Source of the DNA: an uncultured Coriobacteriaceae bacterium
GTDB taxonomy: Bacteria > Actinomycetota > Coriobacteriia > Coriobacteriales > Atopobiaceae
Reading direction: 5' to 3'
Assembly (NCBI GenBank): GCA_902795635.1
Contig: CADBMC010000026.1
Span: 1 to 33,919, forward strand
Length of the DNA: 33,919 nt
Shown piece after piece: positions 32,424 through 33,919 of this stretch (its first letter is position 1; each line of letters begins with the position of its first letter). The position numbers and the translations under genes are program-made. The notes below the pieces were generated by a model, which did not search any database, was not told the DNA's origin, and was given only the letters and a program-made list of their open reading frames with translations.

Positions 32424-33260
32424 CTAGACGAGCTTGAATCCCTTGTGCCCGCCCTTGTCGGACCCGTCGTCGTCCGAGCCTGCGCCCTTGCGCTGCTGGA
32501 GGCCCGACTCGCGGTAGCCCCTCATGCGCTCCAGGGCATCGGCCTCGGTCTCCTCATGGACGGTGCAGGTCGAGCTCTTCACCAGCATGAGGTTCGCCTT
32601 GTTGCGGATGGCCGTGCGCCTGAGCTCCTCCTCGAGCCCGGCCTCGCGCGCCTGGCCCAGGTACTGCTCGGCGCTCTCCTTCGGCATGCCCAGGAGGTCG
32701 GCGAGCTCGTCGTCGGCGACCTCCACGTCGAGCTCGTCGGCGTAGGCATCGAGCGCCGCGTTCTGCTCGGCCATCGCGGTCGCCTGCGTGGTGAGGGCCT
32801 TGTCCAGGACGCTTTGGTTGGAGCCGCTCGCCTGCAGGAACTGCGCGCGCGTGAGGCCCTGCTGGGAGAGCTCGGCCTCGAGCTGCTGCAGGAGCATGTC
32901 GCGGTAGGACGCCACGACGTCGGCTGGCACGGACTGGCGCAGCCGCTTGGCGAGCTCGGTGGCGCACTTGGACATCTTCTGCGAGTCCACGAAGGAGTCG
33001 TTCATCTCGTTGAGCTGCTGGCGCAGGGCCGCGCGCACCTCGTCGGTGCTCTCCGCGTCGTCGAAGTGCTCGCGTACGAAGGCGTCATCCGCGGTGGCAG
33101 GGTCGCCGCCCGCGCTCTCGATCAGGTTGGCGTAGGCCTCGTCCACGTCCTCGTCGGTGATGAAGGCCTTGTCGACCTCGATCGTCACGGGGTCGTAGGA
33201 GGTCAGCGTGTAGTAGTAGCGCCCACCGATCTGCATGGGCTCGGGCTTCTCGATGATCAC
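32424..33260 (-). CDS. Orphan trigger-factor C-domain-like protein
   Basis: 278 aa, resembling only the C-terminal substrate-binding domain of trigger factor. The first 45 residues (GGRYYYTLTSYDPVTIEVDKAFITDEDVDEAY) echo the stretch where the FKBP domain of trigger factor passes into its C-domain. The helical region about 85-235 follows the Trigger_C pattern: VPADVVASYRDMLLQQLEAEL (110-130), then TQATAMAEQNAALDAYADELDVEVADDEL and a final KANLMLVKSSTCTV. The ribosome-docking domain with its FRxGxxP signature and the PPIase domain are absent. The tail is polar (SDDDGSDKGG). Start is GTG 33260 with AGAGGA upstream; nothing trigger-factor-like is encoded in frame before it, so it is not a simple truncation inside this window. 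It is likely a cytoplasmic holdase that does not dock on ribosomes, but no function is proven. Confidence 0.7.
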   Translation of the reverse strand: MIIEKPEPMQIGGRYYYTLTSYDPVTIEVDKAFITDEDVDEAYANLIESAGGDPATADDAFVREHFDDAESTDEVRAALRQQLNEMNDSFVDSQKMSKCATELAKRLRQSVPADVVASYRDMLLQQLEAELSQQGLTRAQFLQASGSNQSVLDKALTTQATAMAEQNAALDAYADELDVEVADDELADLLGMPKESAEQYLGQAREAGLEEELRRTAIRNKANLMLVKSSTCTVHEETEADALERMRGYRESGLQQRKGAGSDDDGSDKGGHKGFKLV

Positions 33261-33391
33261 GGCGATCCTCTCGGTTGGGTTCCGTCCGCGTGAGGCGCGG
33301 GGTGTCAGTGTGGCATACCCGTTTCACGCGCGTCCCACACGCGGGCTCCGCGCAAGGTCGGCCGCCGAGCATCGGATGCGGGCCTGCGGGG

Positions 33392-33397
33392 TATCAT
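33392..33397 (+). promoter_or_regulatory. Candidate -10 element of prfA
   Basis: TATCAT about 72 bases before the prfA start, in the 208-base region divergent from the trigger-factor-like gene. No good -35. Confidence 0.35.
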
Positions 33398-33468
33398 CAT
33401 CAAGCAAGATACCTGCGCCGCGCACCGCCTTCGCGCCGCGGCATCACGTTTGTGTGCAAGGAGCCATC

Positions 33469-33919
33469 ATGCGAGACAAGCTGGAGAAGCTCATCGAGGC
33501 ATACGAGGAGCTCGAGAAGAAGCTGGTCGACCCAGCGGTCGTGGCCGATCCGAAGGAGTACGCGCGCCTGGCCAAGGAGCACTCCGCCCAGGCCGACCTG
33601 GTGGGCAAGGCACGCGAGTACCTGCGTGCCCTCGACGACATCGATGCCGCCAAGGAGATGCTCCACGAGACGTCGGATCCCGAGGAGAAGGAGATGCTGC
33701 AGGCGGACATCTCCGAGAACGAGGCGCGCCTGCCGGGGCTCGAGTCCGACATCAAGGTCATGCTCATCCCGGGCGACCCGAACGACGAGAAGGACACCAT
33801 CGTGGAGATCCGCGCCGGAGTGGGCGGCGACGAGGCCGCCATCTTCGCGGGCGACCTCTTCAACATGTACGACCGCTTCGCAAAGGCGCGCGGCTGGAAG
33901 GTGGAGGTGCTCTCCTCGA
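33469..33919 (+). CDS. prfA: Peptide chain release factor 1, N-terminal part (3' truncated)
   Basis: RF1 reads stop codons UAA and UAG and releases the finished protein. The window ends after 150 codons, before the PxT recognition motif and the GGQ catalytic loop. Visible are the N-terminal coiled-coil domain and the start of the PCRF domain, with MLIPGDPNDEKD and EIRAGVGGDEAAIFAGDLF (about 117-136). GGDEA, not GGTEA, marks RF1 rather than RF2. ATG 33469 follows AAGGAG with five bases between. rpmE upstream of prfA is a common order, here interrupted by the reverse-strand trigger-factor-like gene. In this genome region most genes end in TAG, a codon that only RF1 reads. Confidence 0.95.
   Translation, partial: MRDKLEKLIEAYEELEKKLVDPAVVADPKEYARLAKEHSAQADLVGKAREYLRALDDIDAAKEMLHETSDPEEKEMLQADISENEARLPGLESDIKVMLIPGDPNDEKDTIVEIRAGVGGDEAAIFAGDLFNMYDRFAKARGWKVEVLSS

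Overview
The window is about 34 kb of a high-GC chromosome with dense, mostly housekeeping genes. Gene content and protein style point to Actinomycetota, most likely class Coriobacteriia (an Olsenella/Atopobium/Collinsella-like gut or oral anaerobe). The reasons are a fused one-chain Fe-S L-serine dehydratase, a tilS-hpt-ftsH cluster, a CbiM-type transporter with its N partner fused on, many ABC transporters, and no respiratory genes. This placement is inference; no 16S or other marker RNA is present. No tRNA, rRNA, CRISPR array, insertion sequence or prophage gene was recognised, and no gap between genes exceeds about 300 bases.

Layout. 1-2640: the 3' end of clpB and a complete sdaA. 2654-6760 (minus): a MarR regulator followed by a two-gene heterodimeric ABC exporter. 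7056-9249: a zinc-ribbon/DUF6273-like membrane protein, a 76-aa companion, and a convergent tail-anchored disordered protein; this is the least understood part. 9521-9934: Hsp20 with an AT-rich leader rich in dyads. 10105-15359: an MBL-fold hydrolase (minus) divergent from tilS-hpt-ftsH. 15483-18074: a CbiM(N)-CbiQ-CbiO nickel/cobalt ECF transporter behind a 31-bp dyad. 18123-24325: aminotransferase, PHP phosphatase, AP endonuclease plus patatin (minus), sirtuin, and an MFS transporter. 24457-27010 (minus): a metNIQ methionine-uptake operon whose MetN lacks the NIL sensor domain and whose leader is long and structured. 27301-30595: a FolP-FolK fusion with a large low-complexity insert, a birA that overlaps it, and a convergent coaX. 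30662-31570 (minus): an Abi_2/HEPN protein. 31779-33919: ribosomal protein L31 with an 80-residue Ala-rich tail, an orphan trigger-factor-C-like protein (minus), and the 5' part of prfA.

How the genes fit together. ClpB, Hsp20, FtsH and the trigger-factor-like protein serve protein quality control. TilS, L31 and RF1 serve translation. FolP-FolK, BirA and CoaX serve cofactor synthesis, and in other bacteria folP, folK and coaX commonly sit next to tilS-hpt-ftsH. The MetNIQ and CbiMQO operons supply methionine and Ni/Co.

The most unusual whole-window property is stop-codon use. Of 31 genes whose stop lies in the window, 26 end in TAG, 5 in TGA and none in TAA. Other points worth attention are the interlaced metN leader, the FolP insert, the L31 tail and leader, dyads in front of hsp20 and cbiM, and strong hairpins that straddle stop codons.
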